Part shown: positions 23,276-33,579 of the stretch, piece after piece | How the letters are laid out: each line of letters begins with the position of its first letter | How positions within the stretch are numbered: position 1 is the stretch's first letter | Origin: Ornithodoros turicata | Lineage: Eukaryota > Arthropoda > Arachnida > Ixodida > Argasidae | Direction of reading: 5' to 3' | DNA: 64,000 nt | NCBI RefSeq assembly: GCF_037126465.1 | Contig: NC_088206.1 | Location: 8,779,187 to 8,843,186 of the forward strand | Made by a program: the position numbers and the translations under genes | The notes under the pieces: generated by a model | Told to the model about the DNA's origin: nothing | What the model saw: the letters and a program-made list of their open reading frames with translations, nothing else | The model's database searches: none

Positions 23276-24317
23276 TAATATCCTTACGTTCCCATTGAGA
23301 ACTGTACCCACTCCACCCGAGACGATGGTACCCGGCAAATGTCACGTGGAGCACAACCGCGATTGCCATATCCCTGAAGACGATTCAAGGTCGGAGCATT
23401 GGCAACGGTGAAACGCTCTGCACTTTCGGACCTTACGCGCAGAAGGCTCGAATTCTTCTCGATTGAGACACCGAGAGCAAAGAGAAAATCCTCGGTCAGC
23501 TGTTTCGACACTCTTCTATCTCATCTTCTGCATTGCATGCGTCCATATAACCTTGTATCTAACCCTCGAATAGGCCGTATCGCAATCGGCGCCTGTGGTT
23601 CTCCATATGGAGCACTAGAACAGTGGCCCGTATCGCTTTCTTCGTTGACGACTGTGTCATCGTTTTCTCTATCGATGTCTCGAGATTGGGGCGTATTTTT
23701 AACCGGATAACCGTGCGAAGTGTGTTCGCTGTTGCAGACTGCTGAGTGGCGAGAAGATATATGCAAAGAACCGCTCTCTTTTAAAAGGCACGTGCTTTCT
23801 TGAGAAAAAACGCGTGGACGATCTCTTACACGTCGTGGTGACGTGTCCTTGGGCCTGGGGTACAAAGCATGCTTTTTTCTTTTTCTTTCTACCTGTTCTT
23901 GGTGTGTAATTGCACTTGCGAATTTATTATGTGCGTGTGTCTTTTCTTTATTTTTCTGTTTTTGCTGTGATAATTATATTATTTGGATAACTTCCTGCAC
24001 TTCACTGCAAGAACGTATGAAAAAAAGTACTGCCTAGCAGACGAAACCAACGCACATGGTTGAAACGAGGATGAATAGATCAAATGGAACAAAGAGTAAG
24101 GAATGGAGCACACTCATTGCTGATTTGGAATTCGTCTTTGTTGGAAACTGGTATGAACATCCCCCAATCACCTTAGGTTTACGTGGTTATCTTTCAAAGC
24201 TAAGCGCGCTGACACAGGGCTCATGCAGAACCTATAGCTGTATTGAAAATGTTTCTGACATCTTTTATTTTATCTTCTATTTGTTTGCACAAACAATACT
24301 GTTTACGATGTCGTTCA
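23276..24317. other. unannotated stretch with an interrupted minus-strand open frame
   Basis: On the minus strand 23865-23284 is open for about 194 codons apart from one TGA. The translation is unfamiliar, and chance would produce several such frames in this window. It is not called as a pseudogene. Confidence 0.3.
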
Positions 24318-24440
24318 GGAAGCACGACAAGCCAGTTGCTCCGTTCCTTTGAAGTGGCTCACATCATCAAGAGCTATGATTTGACAGCTTCATTTGTCGT
24401 TCCGTCTTCGTAGACTGTTCCTCATGTAGTAAAACTCGCT
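24318..24440 (+). repeat. dispersed repeat X, copy 3
   Basis: gccagttgctccgttccttt, gaagtggctcacatcat and cgttccgtcttcgtaga follow the order of copies 1 and 2. Confidence 0.45.
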
Positions 24441-24458
24441 CGTAGAACATAAGATGAT

Positions 24459-24533
24459 AATCCAGAAGATGTGGGTTCGACTCGTTCGAGTCCTACCGCT
24501 GGCTAACCTTTTCAGTGACTTTCATCTTTCATC
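24459..24533 (+). repeat. SINE-C fragment (3' half)
   Basis: Reads aatccagaagatgtgggttc, gagtcctaccgctggctaac, cttttcagtgactttcatc. An 8-bp duplication (ttcgactcgttcgagt) disrupts the T-arm. No TSD found. Confidence 0.65.
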
Positions 24534-25224
24534 ATATCACATTCTATCTGTAAGTATCGCGGTGGTTTTATAGTTAGTCAGTATGGCTGTTGTTTTGCCT
24601 TTCGCACAAACAAGCATGAAAGATTCCACGAAAGGGTTAACACCAGTTTTTTTCCCTTTCTTTCTTGTTTTCCTTTCTTTTTCTTTTTTTTTTCTGTGTC
24701 TCGAATCCAGCGTGGCACATTATGCAACCCCACGAGCAGCATCTCCAAAACCGTTAGAGCCGCATCTCACGTTCCACGATGCCCATCACCAAATTCCACG
24801 GGCGGGAGGACGAATTCCAGCCGGTCAGAACCGGTTTAACTCGGTTATTAAAGGACAAAAGCCGTAAAAGATAACCATGCACTCCGTCTGGGAAGAGAAT
24901 GCTGTCCGGTTAGAAGATACTATAACTGGTAATACCCAGATCACGGACCACATCCTGGGAGGAGTGGCTCAGGAATTTTATCCCCCCCCTCCTGTGGGAA
25001 GGTAAAATAAAATGTTGCCCTCGAGAACACGCATTCACTCTGTGTTTGTTTTTAATTTTTGAATTCCTGGAACGCAGTAACTTTATCTGGCTTAATGGAA
25101 CCGATCCTATTTGTTGTCTTCAGTCGTGAGGAGTGTACAGAAAATTTGAACTGTATGTTTACGACCGGTCTTTAACGGTCTTAAGATAATTGATTAATAT
25201 GTCCAAAGCTTTAACCATCCGTGG
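24534..25224. other. unannotated stretch
   Basis: T-rich 24646-24700; nothing else recognised. Confidence 0.45.
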
Positions 25225-25619
25225 CAGCAGCTGAGAGCACTGCACGGGCTCGGACTTACCCGAAAACCCCGGGTAAAGCTTTCTTTTTGCGGGCCTGGGC
25301 CGGGCTCGGGTTCGACCATTATGGGTCCGTGCCCGTACATTGCCGAGCCTAGGTCGGGCTCGAGTCTGTGTTACCCCTCTGTTAGTTAGCGACGGTCAAA
25401 TTTTACAGCCTGATACACTGGGCCGGACCGTGTAGTCTATAAATGTCTCTGGCTCCGGCCGGGCTTGGACCGAGAAACTTAGGATCATTCGGGCTTCGGC
25501 CGGGCAAGGGCTAGGTATCCAGTTATCAGGTGAGGCCCGGGCGGGTAAATCAAAGGACGAACGGGCTCGGGCCGGGCCTCGGCCTAAAAATGCGGCCCGT
25601 GCAGTGCTTTACAGCAGCT
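25225..25619. mobile_element. hAT-like non-autonomous element with 8-bp TSD
   Basis: The element (25233-25611, 379 bp) is flanked by perfect 8-mers cagcagct (25225-25232, 25612-25619), the hAT target length. The ends are agcactgcacgggc and gcccgtgcagtgct. The interior is rich in cgggctcgggccgggc repeats on both strands, likely subterminal binding sites. No transposase is encoded. Confidence 0.85.
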
Positions 25620-25795
25620 TCCGCAAGTATTAATATTATTAATGTATGTTCAGTGAATGTCGTTCATACTATAATATATATACAATATATAGCGCTTGGG
25701 ATTTCACGAACAAGATAATGTTGTATTTTCTTCCAGCGCTTTTTACGTTAGCGCTTCTTTTTTTTATACGTAGTTGGTGCAATACTGTACTACAG
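25620..25795. other. unannotated stretch
   Basis: AT-rich, nothing recognised. Confidence 0.4.
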
Positions 25796-26022
25796 GATGG
25801 GTCCTTACACATGAAAGAACTGAGGCTGGAACAACGTAAAGCCTCAATTTGCCTAAGAAATTAACGATGAAAGACGAAAGTCACTGAAAAGGTTAGCCAG
25901 CTGTAGGACTCGAACCCACATCTTCTGGATTGCCCTGGACCTTGCCCTGGACCGGCAATCCAGAAGATGTGGGTTCGAGTCCTACAGCTGGCTAAGCTTT
26001 TCAGTGACTTTCATCTTTCATC
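25796..26022. repeat. near-perfect tRNA-like fold-back (SINE-C) with inverted companion
   Basis: Two 69-bp arms (25866-25934 and 25954-26022) are inverted copies with few mismatches, separated by a 19-bp spacer. Each arm is the 3' half of a tRNA-like SINE: B box gggttcgagtcctac, ctggctaa, cttttcagtgactttcatc. At the left, 25796-25865 is the inverted companion (aactgaggctggaacaacgt), the segment that follows the copies at 20345 and 27810. A transcript would form a long hairpin containing two B boxes. Confidence 0.8.
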
Positions 26023-27228
26023 CTTACACAGCCTGGTACCTAGCCAAAATTGCGATGGCTGGGTTTTGTGTCAGTGTGCCTCAACCTCGAGGAGACGTTA
26101 ACTATTTCTCAGTACACCAGCTCACTTGCGCCATTTTAATGTCTTCAAGGGTTACTGTACTGTTCGAGTACTACACTATACTAAATAACGTGCATTTTCG
26201 ACAGTTATGTACCTTTCTCTCTCTATATATATATATATATTACCTCGCGCTTCAAACCCTTCCGGTACTTTGCAGGCTGAAAATGTCGCCTTGTCGAACT
26301 TGCAGTCTGGCAATGCCGACAATCGACGCGAACATTTTTATTACGTCGGTCTGCTTTCGTAGTAAAAAGCTTCGTGAGTTGCAACCGCCACGGGAGGCGC
26401 TGCTTGCTGTCTCATTCAGAAAAAAGAAAAGAAAAATGAAAGTAAAATAAAACAAGAGGCTGAGCGAAGACCCCATGCCAGGCATCTGGTATGGACTCAT
26501 GCTGAGTATGGCGCAGACGATGTTCTACTGTGTGCTTTCCACCGCAACACGTAATGTCACGATCATGTTTCGCAATTTCCTTTACTTCATTCCTCGTTGG
26601 TGGGGGAGCACAATGAATTCTTCGCGATGCAAGAGTGCGAAGGGATGGTTGTTAGGCGATACCCAAAGCCACCCGTCTCTGTATTAGGACATGAACGTGA
26701 CTAGTTTGTATTTTTGGAACAGGGTGATTAGAGGTTAATTTTACCCCGCGATGTTTTAAGTGGTGATTGACAGTGATTACGTGATTGAGCGATCTGAACG
26801 GGGAGGGGGGGGGGCGATAATCTCTCCATGGCTTAAGGCTAAGGGCCACGATTGCGGTTACATTACGTGAAGTCTTCGTGCTTTTCTTTTTGTTCCTGCT
26901 GGTATTTGCCGTGCGGTGCCTTCGTAGAATGATTGATTACTGAAACAAGGGTATGAGGGTTGCGATAAGCAAATATATAGCATGTAATGTGACCTTTGAA
27001 GTGCGTTTGTTCAGAATATGGACACGCATCTGTTTGTTTGTTTATTGTTCTGTTTTCGGTCGCTTTTGTTCACGAGCGTAATTTTTCTATGGGCGCGCAG
27101 TCTTTCATCCCTCGTCTGTTCCTATATTCCTAGATGTCTATTAGACCTCTACCAGAGAAACGTCATCACGACGTTGGTAGACAGACTGAAACCGAAACAA
27201 ATCTGAAGGGGAGGGCTGGGTTCCACTA
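26023..27228. other. unannotated stretch; (TA)n at about 26222-26240
   Basis: A TA microsatellite and a G-run near 26803 are seen. No gene. Confidence 0.45.
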
Positions 27229-28046
27229 GAGTCACTAAATAAGCTACGCTTCAGAGTATCGACACTGAGTTCCAAGAGCGAGCATGCGCCATCTTGTTTC
27301 CGCTCCACGCTCCCCACGCGCACTGCGCACTTTAGCGCACGATGCCATCTATCGTACGCGGGTGAACTGTTCCTTTCGTTTACAAGCAGCAGTTGACGGC
27401 CTTGAGCTCACATTGACATCTTCGGGACGCTGTAGTGGACAATACATGGATAACGAAAAGGAACATGGATTATCGCGCAACAATCATACACGCTTCCCTG
27501 ATGAAAGATGAAAGTCACTGAAAATGTTAGCCAGCTGTAGGGATCGAACCCACATCTTCGGGATTACCGGTCCAGGGCTCTACCAATTGAGCTAAGCTAA
27601 CACGCCTCTCCAGCCACTTTCGGGGTGCGTCATCTGAAGGGACGACAAACCAGCCACTCACTCTCACTCACCCTCCTTTCACTCTTACATTTTTTGCTCA
27701 CTCATACACACATTCATACGACGGAAATAGACGCAAGCGGCACCTGTTGAACAAGATGTGGGTTCGATCCCTACAGCTGGCTAACCTTTTCAGTGACTTT
27801 CATCTTTCATGGTTGATTTCTTAGGCAATATGAGGCTTTGTTTGTATCTGTCCCTTCTATGTTGTTCCAGCCACAGAACATCAGTTTCTCTCTTGCTTCT
27901 CTATGCCACAGCGAGCATTATGTTAGTCATCTTTGATCCTCAACTGGGGATGGTACCGGTCGGTGTGGTGCGGAAACAAGATGGCGCTCCTGCTCTCCCT
28001 TGGACCTCAGTGTCGATACTCTGAAGCGAAGCTTATTTAGTGACTC
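27229..28046. mobile_element. TA-flanked TIR element, 818 bp, carrying a nested tRNA-like fold-back
   Basis: The long inverted ends (~78 bp, roughly 85% identical) start gagtcactaaataagc and include cgcttcagagtatcgacact and gcgccatcttgtttccgc. TA lies on both sides (27227-27228, 28047-28048). The interior holds the SINE-C fold-back at 27500-27810 and has no ORF. A mariner-type TA target is inferred. Confidence 0.75.
27500..27810 (-). repeat. tRNA-like fold-back (SINE-C), most complete tRNA-like head
   Basis: Minus strand 27601-27526 reads as a 76-nt tRNA-like: acceptor gttagct/ggctaac, D arm gctcaattggtagagc, anticodon arm ctggaccggtaatcccg, T arm gtgggttcgatccctac. An A and TTTT follow, a Pol III terminator. 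Faults as a tRNA are C instead of U33, a T:C mismatch in the anticodon stem and four extra bases before the acceptor 3' strand. A right arm (27749-27810) repeats the 3' half in the opposite orientation. A true tRNA gene is therefore unlikely. Confidence 0.75.
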
Positions 28047-28099
28047 TAGGTTCCACGAATGGGCACTTGTTCGCTGCCTCCTATTGAAAGAAAACTATA

Positions 28100-28262
28100 G
28101 GACGGAAGGTCGCGTCCCTTCCAGGGATCATCGTAATCCCATCATGACCGTGGCTTTCGGGTGTGACCTTGTTCGCCCCTAGCTTCGAGCGTAGTTCAAC
28201 CCTACCAAATTGGTGGCGCTGTCGAACACGATGACGTCATTTGTTTACGAACAGGGAGAGGC
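28100..28262 (-). repeat. dispersed repeat Y, copy 1
   Basis: The reverse complement matches 53684-53850 over about 165 bp: gacagcgccaccaatttgg, ggcgaacaaggtc, gggattacg. It contains a TGACGTCA (28232). The bordering sequence is unrelated. Nature unknown; possibly part of a larger transposon. Confidence 0.65.
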
Positions 28263-30500
28263 CTACTGTCCGATGTCACGTTGCGAGTACATTTCCTGTG
28301 CTTCCAACTGCTTCCAGTACACCGGATACAATTCAGCACGTACAGGCTCAGACTTGGTCAGCTGCATGCTGCACTATCCTCTCCTGTTACCTGTGTTCCT
28401 TCCCTTTCGTTTCTTTATGGCGTAACTGCTCTATTGTGCAACATCTCCTTTTTCCTTCTTTCACCCCCTTAAACGGCGAGCTAGGCGAGGGTGTTACTGG
28501 TACAAGTTCAGACACAAGGAAACAGAAGATATAAGTAGAGACACGGGCCGGGTGAACTAGCAAAACAAAAAAATTCAGCTCTACGCCATTCCAAAACAAA
28601 AATACAAAACACAAGAGAAGCGCAAACCGTTACAAAGTTGCCAACGTATGTCACTCACGCGCCAAGGTGTTTTACCGGTACATGCCTCTTCCCTGAGTGT
28701 CTCAACTCGCTCCTGCTTTTTTCTCACGGGCATTCTCTTTTTTTTTTTTCTTCTTCTTCTTCTTCTTTTTGACGTCCGACGCACCCGACCTTCACCCAGA
28801 TGAAGGAACAAAAGTGTTCACGAGGACTTTCGAAATACCCACTCGAGTTCTCCCCAAATTTATGCATGGTTTATTGTAGGAGGAAAAAAAAAGCGAGGCA
28901 GCTCACGCACTCAGAAAGAACTCATTCCCTATACTATCTGCCAACGCAACAGGCCAACATGTCGGTTTGCTTCTTTTCTGTTTTCACTGAGCAGACGTCT
29001 TGCGCCAACCCTTGCCCAATAGCCCCGTGGCCCTGCGGACCAACTGGTCTTGGCAGAGGTTCACGGCACGAACACTTCTGCGCTCTGTTTGTTCAGCAGG
29101 CCTCAGTGGATCTTTCGTCGAAGTGGGTCCGTACGAAGCTGTAGTAATAAATAGCAAAAGAGAAATGAATCTCTGAAGGGACTTCTTCTGATATCAATGT
29201 CTATTGCTTCTTAAAGGGGTTGTGACAGGTCATCCCGGGTTATCTCAGGTAAAAGTAAAAGACTGTTTTTTGCACCGATGTTAACCCAAATTGAAGGCTT
29301 CATAGGGGTAACAGAAGCGGAGAAAATGGCCACCGCGAGTACTGAAACGCGTGCCACTCTGGCTGTCTGACACCACAGCGCTTGCCGGCGCCAGTGAGAC
29401 AACGCACAAGAAGTCACGTGCGTACGGCTGCCACTGGGAATGGGAGCAGCTGCTCTGAGATCTGTGACGTCTGCGCTTCGCTCGGGAGTGTGTTCGAAGG
29501 GCTTGTATATCGCTAGGTACGACACGTAGAAGAAGAATACGTTGTTCCTCAGTATTTTGGCATGCCAGTACAATGCGTCCAGGATGTAATGAACCATACC
29601 TGCATGAAAGTGTCCCCCTTTAAATTATATAGTATTGTTGATGGGAAAAATGAGCCGAACAGTTGACTTTTCTCAATCAATACTCCAAATCTTGTGAGCT
29701 ATACGAAAGTAATTTCCGGGGGGGGGGGGGGGGGGGGTCTCCGTAGGAGAACTCCGGGAGATGTCCCCGAACGATTTGATCGCGGTTTCGACAGCACATG
29801 TAAAGGAATGATGCCTAACAGGTATGCTCAAATTACTTTGCAGTGTCACGCCTTGTTAGCACCAACCTAGGCGGTACCTCTTGCACGTCCTCTTCCGCGC
29901 AATGTGGCATTAACATATGGCTTCAATGCGCCTTCTTTTATTTCTGAAGCCTCAGAGAACAGGCTGAAAGCATAAGTAAGGCCTGCTTATTCTTGCGTAT
30001 CTTTCTGGCATCGAGACGAGAGTTTTTTTGTATCGAGTGTACAAGGACTCCTGTGTTGTATATCCCGTTAAAGAGCTCAGTTACACAAATGTCGATAGCT
30101 AACTTTTTTTTGTTTCCTCTCTCCCCCCGATTTTGGCGACGGAGTAGTTTACGAACCGCTCCAGAAATTGTTGCGCAATTGAGTTGCGATATGGGAAGAG
30201 ATACAAAGTTGCCAGACCTTCGACGCGGCCCTGCGTGATCTATGCCTTCCAGTGTAGCGGTCGCAAAACATTAACTCCGGACTTGGCTTCCGTTTATAAG
30301 GGGGGGGGGGGATAGAGAGGTCATAAATTGCGCAAGCTGATGCAGGAGGCCTCGGGCATGTGGATTGGGTGTTTCTGAAAATCGTGCGCGTCTTGTGGTG
30401 CAGTTGGTTATTTTAACGCAGGATGTATAATGAGGAGAAGGCAGCACGCATCAGCTTCAAAAAGTTTCTCCGTGGAACTATAGCCTAAGCAGCACTTCAC
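28263..30500. other. unannotated stretch; (TTC)n and a 20-base G-run
   Basis: T-run and (TTC)n at 28738-28770 and poly(G) at about 29719-29738 are seen. Open frames on both strands are unfamiliar. No gene called. Confidence 0.4.
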
Positions 30501-30653
30501 CCCAAGCAGCACAGTGTACTGAAAGTCGAGTGCAATAGGGGTGGACGGGTAGGTGGAAGGCCTTCAACACGCTCTTGCAACTAAAGAACATTGATAAGAC
30601 ACATACCGACCACCCATATTGCACTCGACTTTCGGTACATTGTGCTGCTTGGG
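30501..30653. mobile_element. CCCARGCAGC MITE (copy 2, 153 bp)
   Basis: The ends cccaagcagcacagtgtact and the complement of agtaccgaaagt..cccaagcagc form a ~40-bp TIR. The flanks ac/ac fit a 2-bp duplication. The interior (aacattgataagacac) is inverted relative to copy 1 at 23070. Confidence 0.8.
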
Positions 30654-30954
30654 ACAGTGCGTTGTGCTTTCGATTCGGTTTTGATTTCACGCTCGAAATA
30701 TGTGTGCTATCCTATGTGAGCCGATACATGCTACACGTCTCCCATGTGTATGTGTTCTGGTGAACACGTGACATCTCCATTTGTCAGTTGTCTTGCTCCC
30801 TTCGTGCAGCGATGTGCTTTTTGCCAATAGACGTAGCTATGGCCGAACTTAAACAAGCATTGTTCTTACATGTCGTTTTTACTTTGTTAAGATATCATCA
30901 TACATTTCGTCTTATAGCACGTCCACAACCCCTAGTATAGGCCACACCAGCCCT
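30654..30954. other. unannotated stretch
   Basis: No feature recognised. Confidence 0.4.
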
Positions 30955-31720
30955 ATACAGTCTTTAAAAAGAGGGTGTACTTTAACACCTTTTCCTTGCC
31001 ACATAAATCACTGCCTTTTGGAGAGTACCATTACTCCCAGAAAGGAGTCTCCTCACTCCCTTAGGAGACCCTTTAACTCCCTACTGGAGAATGATTATAC
31101 ATTCCAAAGAGAGTGATATGTGGCAAGGGTGTACTTTAACTCATTTTTCTTGCCACATATATCACTCCTTTTTGGGGAATACAATTACTCCCAAAAAGGA
31201 GTCTCCTCACTCCCTTAGGAGACCCTTTAACTCCCTACTGGAGAATGATTGTACACTCCAAAGAGAGTGATATGTGGCAAGGGTGTACTTTAACTCCTTT
31301 TTCTTGCCACATATACCACTCCCTTTTGGAGAGTACAATTACTCCCAAAAAGGAGTCTCCTCACTACCCTAGGAGACCCTTTTACTCCCTACTGGAGAGT
31401 TATTGTACACTCCAGAGGGAGTGATATATGTGGCAAGGGTGTACTTTAACGCCTTTTTCTTGCCACATATATTGGAGAGTACAATTACTCCCAAAAAGGA
31501 GTTTCCTCACTGCCTTCAGGGAGTGGGGAGCGCTTTAACTCCCTACTGGAGAGTAATATTACTCTCCGGTAGGGAGGAAGGGAGTAATGTTACTCCCTGT
31601 AGGGAGTGAGGAGGCTTCTTTTTTTGAGAGTAATTGTACTCTCCAAAAGGGAGTGGTATATGTGGCAAGAAAAAGGAGTTAAAGTACACCCTTTTTTTAA
31701 AGAGTGTAGTTACTGTACAC
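30955..31720. mobile_element. TIR-flanked array of ~155-bp repeats (AGAGTGT family)
   Basis: The outer ends are inverted: tctttaaaaagagggtgtac at left and the complement of gtacaccctttttttaaaga at right. Between them about four units start gtactttaac at 30979, 31133, 31288 and 31440. Each carries cttgccacatat, gtacaattactcccaaaaag, gagtctcctcact, ctccctactggagag and gtggcaaggg. Each unit is itself an imperfect palindrome (actcc/ggagt pairs). The last unit is longer and more rearranged. A minimal relative lies at 57655-57765. No ORF. Confidence 0.75.
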
Positions 31721-32507
31721 TCGTTTCTTTTCTTTTCTTTTTTTTTTCAGGAGTGTACATCCAAAAACTTCAAAAACTAAAAACGAAAATTGAGTTCTGA
31801 GGCCCTTCAAATTGCCCCCGTATCCTATTTGGGTAGTAATTCCTCTTTGACGACTCACTTTTTGTCGCAGCTGTTCTCATCTACAATGAAACCCTGCTCG
31901 GTTTAATGTCCTTTTGTAACTCCTCACAAAGGGATACGGTACATACCCCAACACAGAACACGGAGGCACGAGGATCACGCGTCTATTCCGACTAAGCAAT
32001 CCATCCTCACAAGCTGTCTCTCTCGCGTAACAGTGGCCCCTCTAAAAGTAGGTTTCCGAAACTTCTTGTCCCTCGTCTCGAGCGTCCTCCCGACCGCGAG
32101 CACTGGTCTGAGACCCCGTCTCACCATCAGCCTACTTATATCTTCGTCACTCGCAGACCTGGACGACGAGTACACATAGTGCGATGTTACGGTCGCCGTC
32201 GAAGGATGCGACTAAATTTGAACCCCTGTTACATTAGACCCTCACCTAGGGGGGGGGGGGGGGGTGACAGGGGTAGGCATAAGGGGGACCTCTAGGGAAG
32301 TCTCAGACCAAATACGGACGACTGCGCGAGGTAAAAATAGACGTCAGCGTGAGGTAAGACGTCGTCGGTATGTCGCCGTGGAAGAGGACGTTATTGCAGC
32401 CGCACGTAAAGGGGCTTTCGAGGAGGTGCTACGTAATTAATTTAGACGTCGACGGAGAGGGTGGTAAAGGGAGGTTCACGGGCGGTTAGCCACGTGGCGA
32501 CAAAAGT

Positions 32508-32538
<31 letters not shown>

Positions 32539-32813
32539 TGTTAAGTTTGTCAGGATCGAACGGAGAATAAGGGTGATCGACTGGCGGTTGAGAAGCTTGT
32601 CGGAGAAGTCATGTTTAGCAACCTGTATTCTTTCTATAAAACTGTTAAGCTGGCCAGTAAGATATCCACCATGAGAAGTAATTCACACGACAGAGTCATA
32701 ATTATCGCAGAAATTGAATTTAAAATACGCCGCACCGCAAAAAGCGACTGTGCACAACGTGGTGGAGAGCAGTACCAGCCTGTGATCTGCCTTCGACCTT
32801 GCGCTGACGCTAC
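31721..32813. other. unannotated stretch; open minus frame 32175-31975; (CT)n 32509-32530
   Basis: A 66-codon minus-strand frame (…SASDEDISRLMVRRGLR…) looks mildly protein-like but I do not recognise it. A G-run near 32249 and a (CT)n/T tract at 32509-32539 are present. Confidence 0.3.
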
Positions 32814-32925
32814 AGAGTCCGCGGTCGCTGATTGGTTCAGAGAAATGTTGTCTGCTACACGGCTATTCGGGAATAGCCGTGTAGCAGACAACATTTCTCT
32901 GAACAAATCAGCGACCGCGGAGTCT
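32814..32925. repeat. 112-bp near-perfect palindrome
   Basis: The 56-bp arms have about three mismatches, centred at 32869/32870: ctattcg|ggaatag in the middle, gtccgcggtcgctgatt at the outside and gttgtctgctacacgg within. There is essentially no loop, so it can extrude as a cruciform. No TSD or homologue is found in the window. Confidence 0.9.
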
Positions 32926-33507
32926 GAAAAAGGCATTGCGGCCTGCTCGTCATGATTCGGCCGCTCCTTCTATCCCCAATTCTCCGAGGGAACTGGCAAA
33001 ACTGGCTTACGGAGGCGAAGGGACATTGCGCTGATCCCCATTGACCAGCGAACCAAAAGGCGCAGACTGTGTAATGTCATCGGTGACGTGGAATCATGCT
33101 TCTCCTCCTCGTTGCAACCGGAGTGACGAGTTTAGGGTTAACGCGCGGCGCTATGTTTATGTGCGTTTCTCTCCCTCTCTCTCTCTCTCTCTCTTTTTTT
33201 TTTTAGCTTGGGAAACAAATTGCACGTATCAAAACATTTCGTGCTGCAAGGTAAATTGAGACACACACTTTCATCAGAAGTCTTAATCTGAAATTTTTTT
33301 TTTTTTTTGATGGCCATTTTTACAAAGCTTTTAAGGTCCAACAATATTAAGAGTTGGGTTAGCTGAGTAACATTAATCATGAAAAGCACGAAGAAGGGAA
33401 AAAAAGGCACGCCATGGCCGCTACTCGACGTTACCAGGAAGCCCGTGGCAGCCGACCCGGAGATTTCTCATAAATGCGCTTCCATGTGGTATATACGTGA
33501 CGCTTTA
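32926..33507. other. unannotated stretch; (CT)n 33172-33193
   Basis: (CT)n followed by a T-run near 33172-33205 and another T-run near 33294-33309. No gene. Confidence 0.45.
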
Positions 33508-33579
33508 GCGTTACACAGTCTCAGTTACACAGCCTCACGCGTTACACAGCGCTACACGTGTTACACAGCCTCAGTTTCA
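33508..33579 (+). repeat. GTTACACAGCCTCA minisatellite
   Basis: About four degenerate units of gttacacag(c/t)ctca(c/g) are spaced 15-20 bp apart. Confidence 0.6.

Noticed and set aside
23284..23865. Minus-strand frame of ~194 codons with a single TGA, as a pseudogene or readthrough gene
   Set aside because: Several frames of this length with one stop are expected by chance, and the translation is unfamiliar.
27526..27601. Functional tRNA gene on the minus strand
   Set aside because: It lacks U33, has an anticodon-stem mismatch and four extra bases before the acceptor 3' strand, and belongs to a dispersed SINE-like family.
30955..31720. Regular repeats as a CRISPR array
   Set aside because: Repeats are ~155 bp without unique spacers, and the sequence is eukaryotic with TIRs at the ends.
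31975..32175. Minus frame (SASDEDISRLMVRRGLR) as a real gene or old viral insertion
   Set aside because: Only 66 codons, no match that I can recall, no flanking viral or transposon features.
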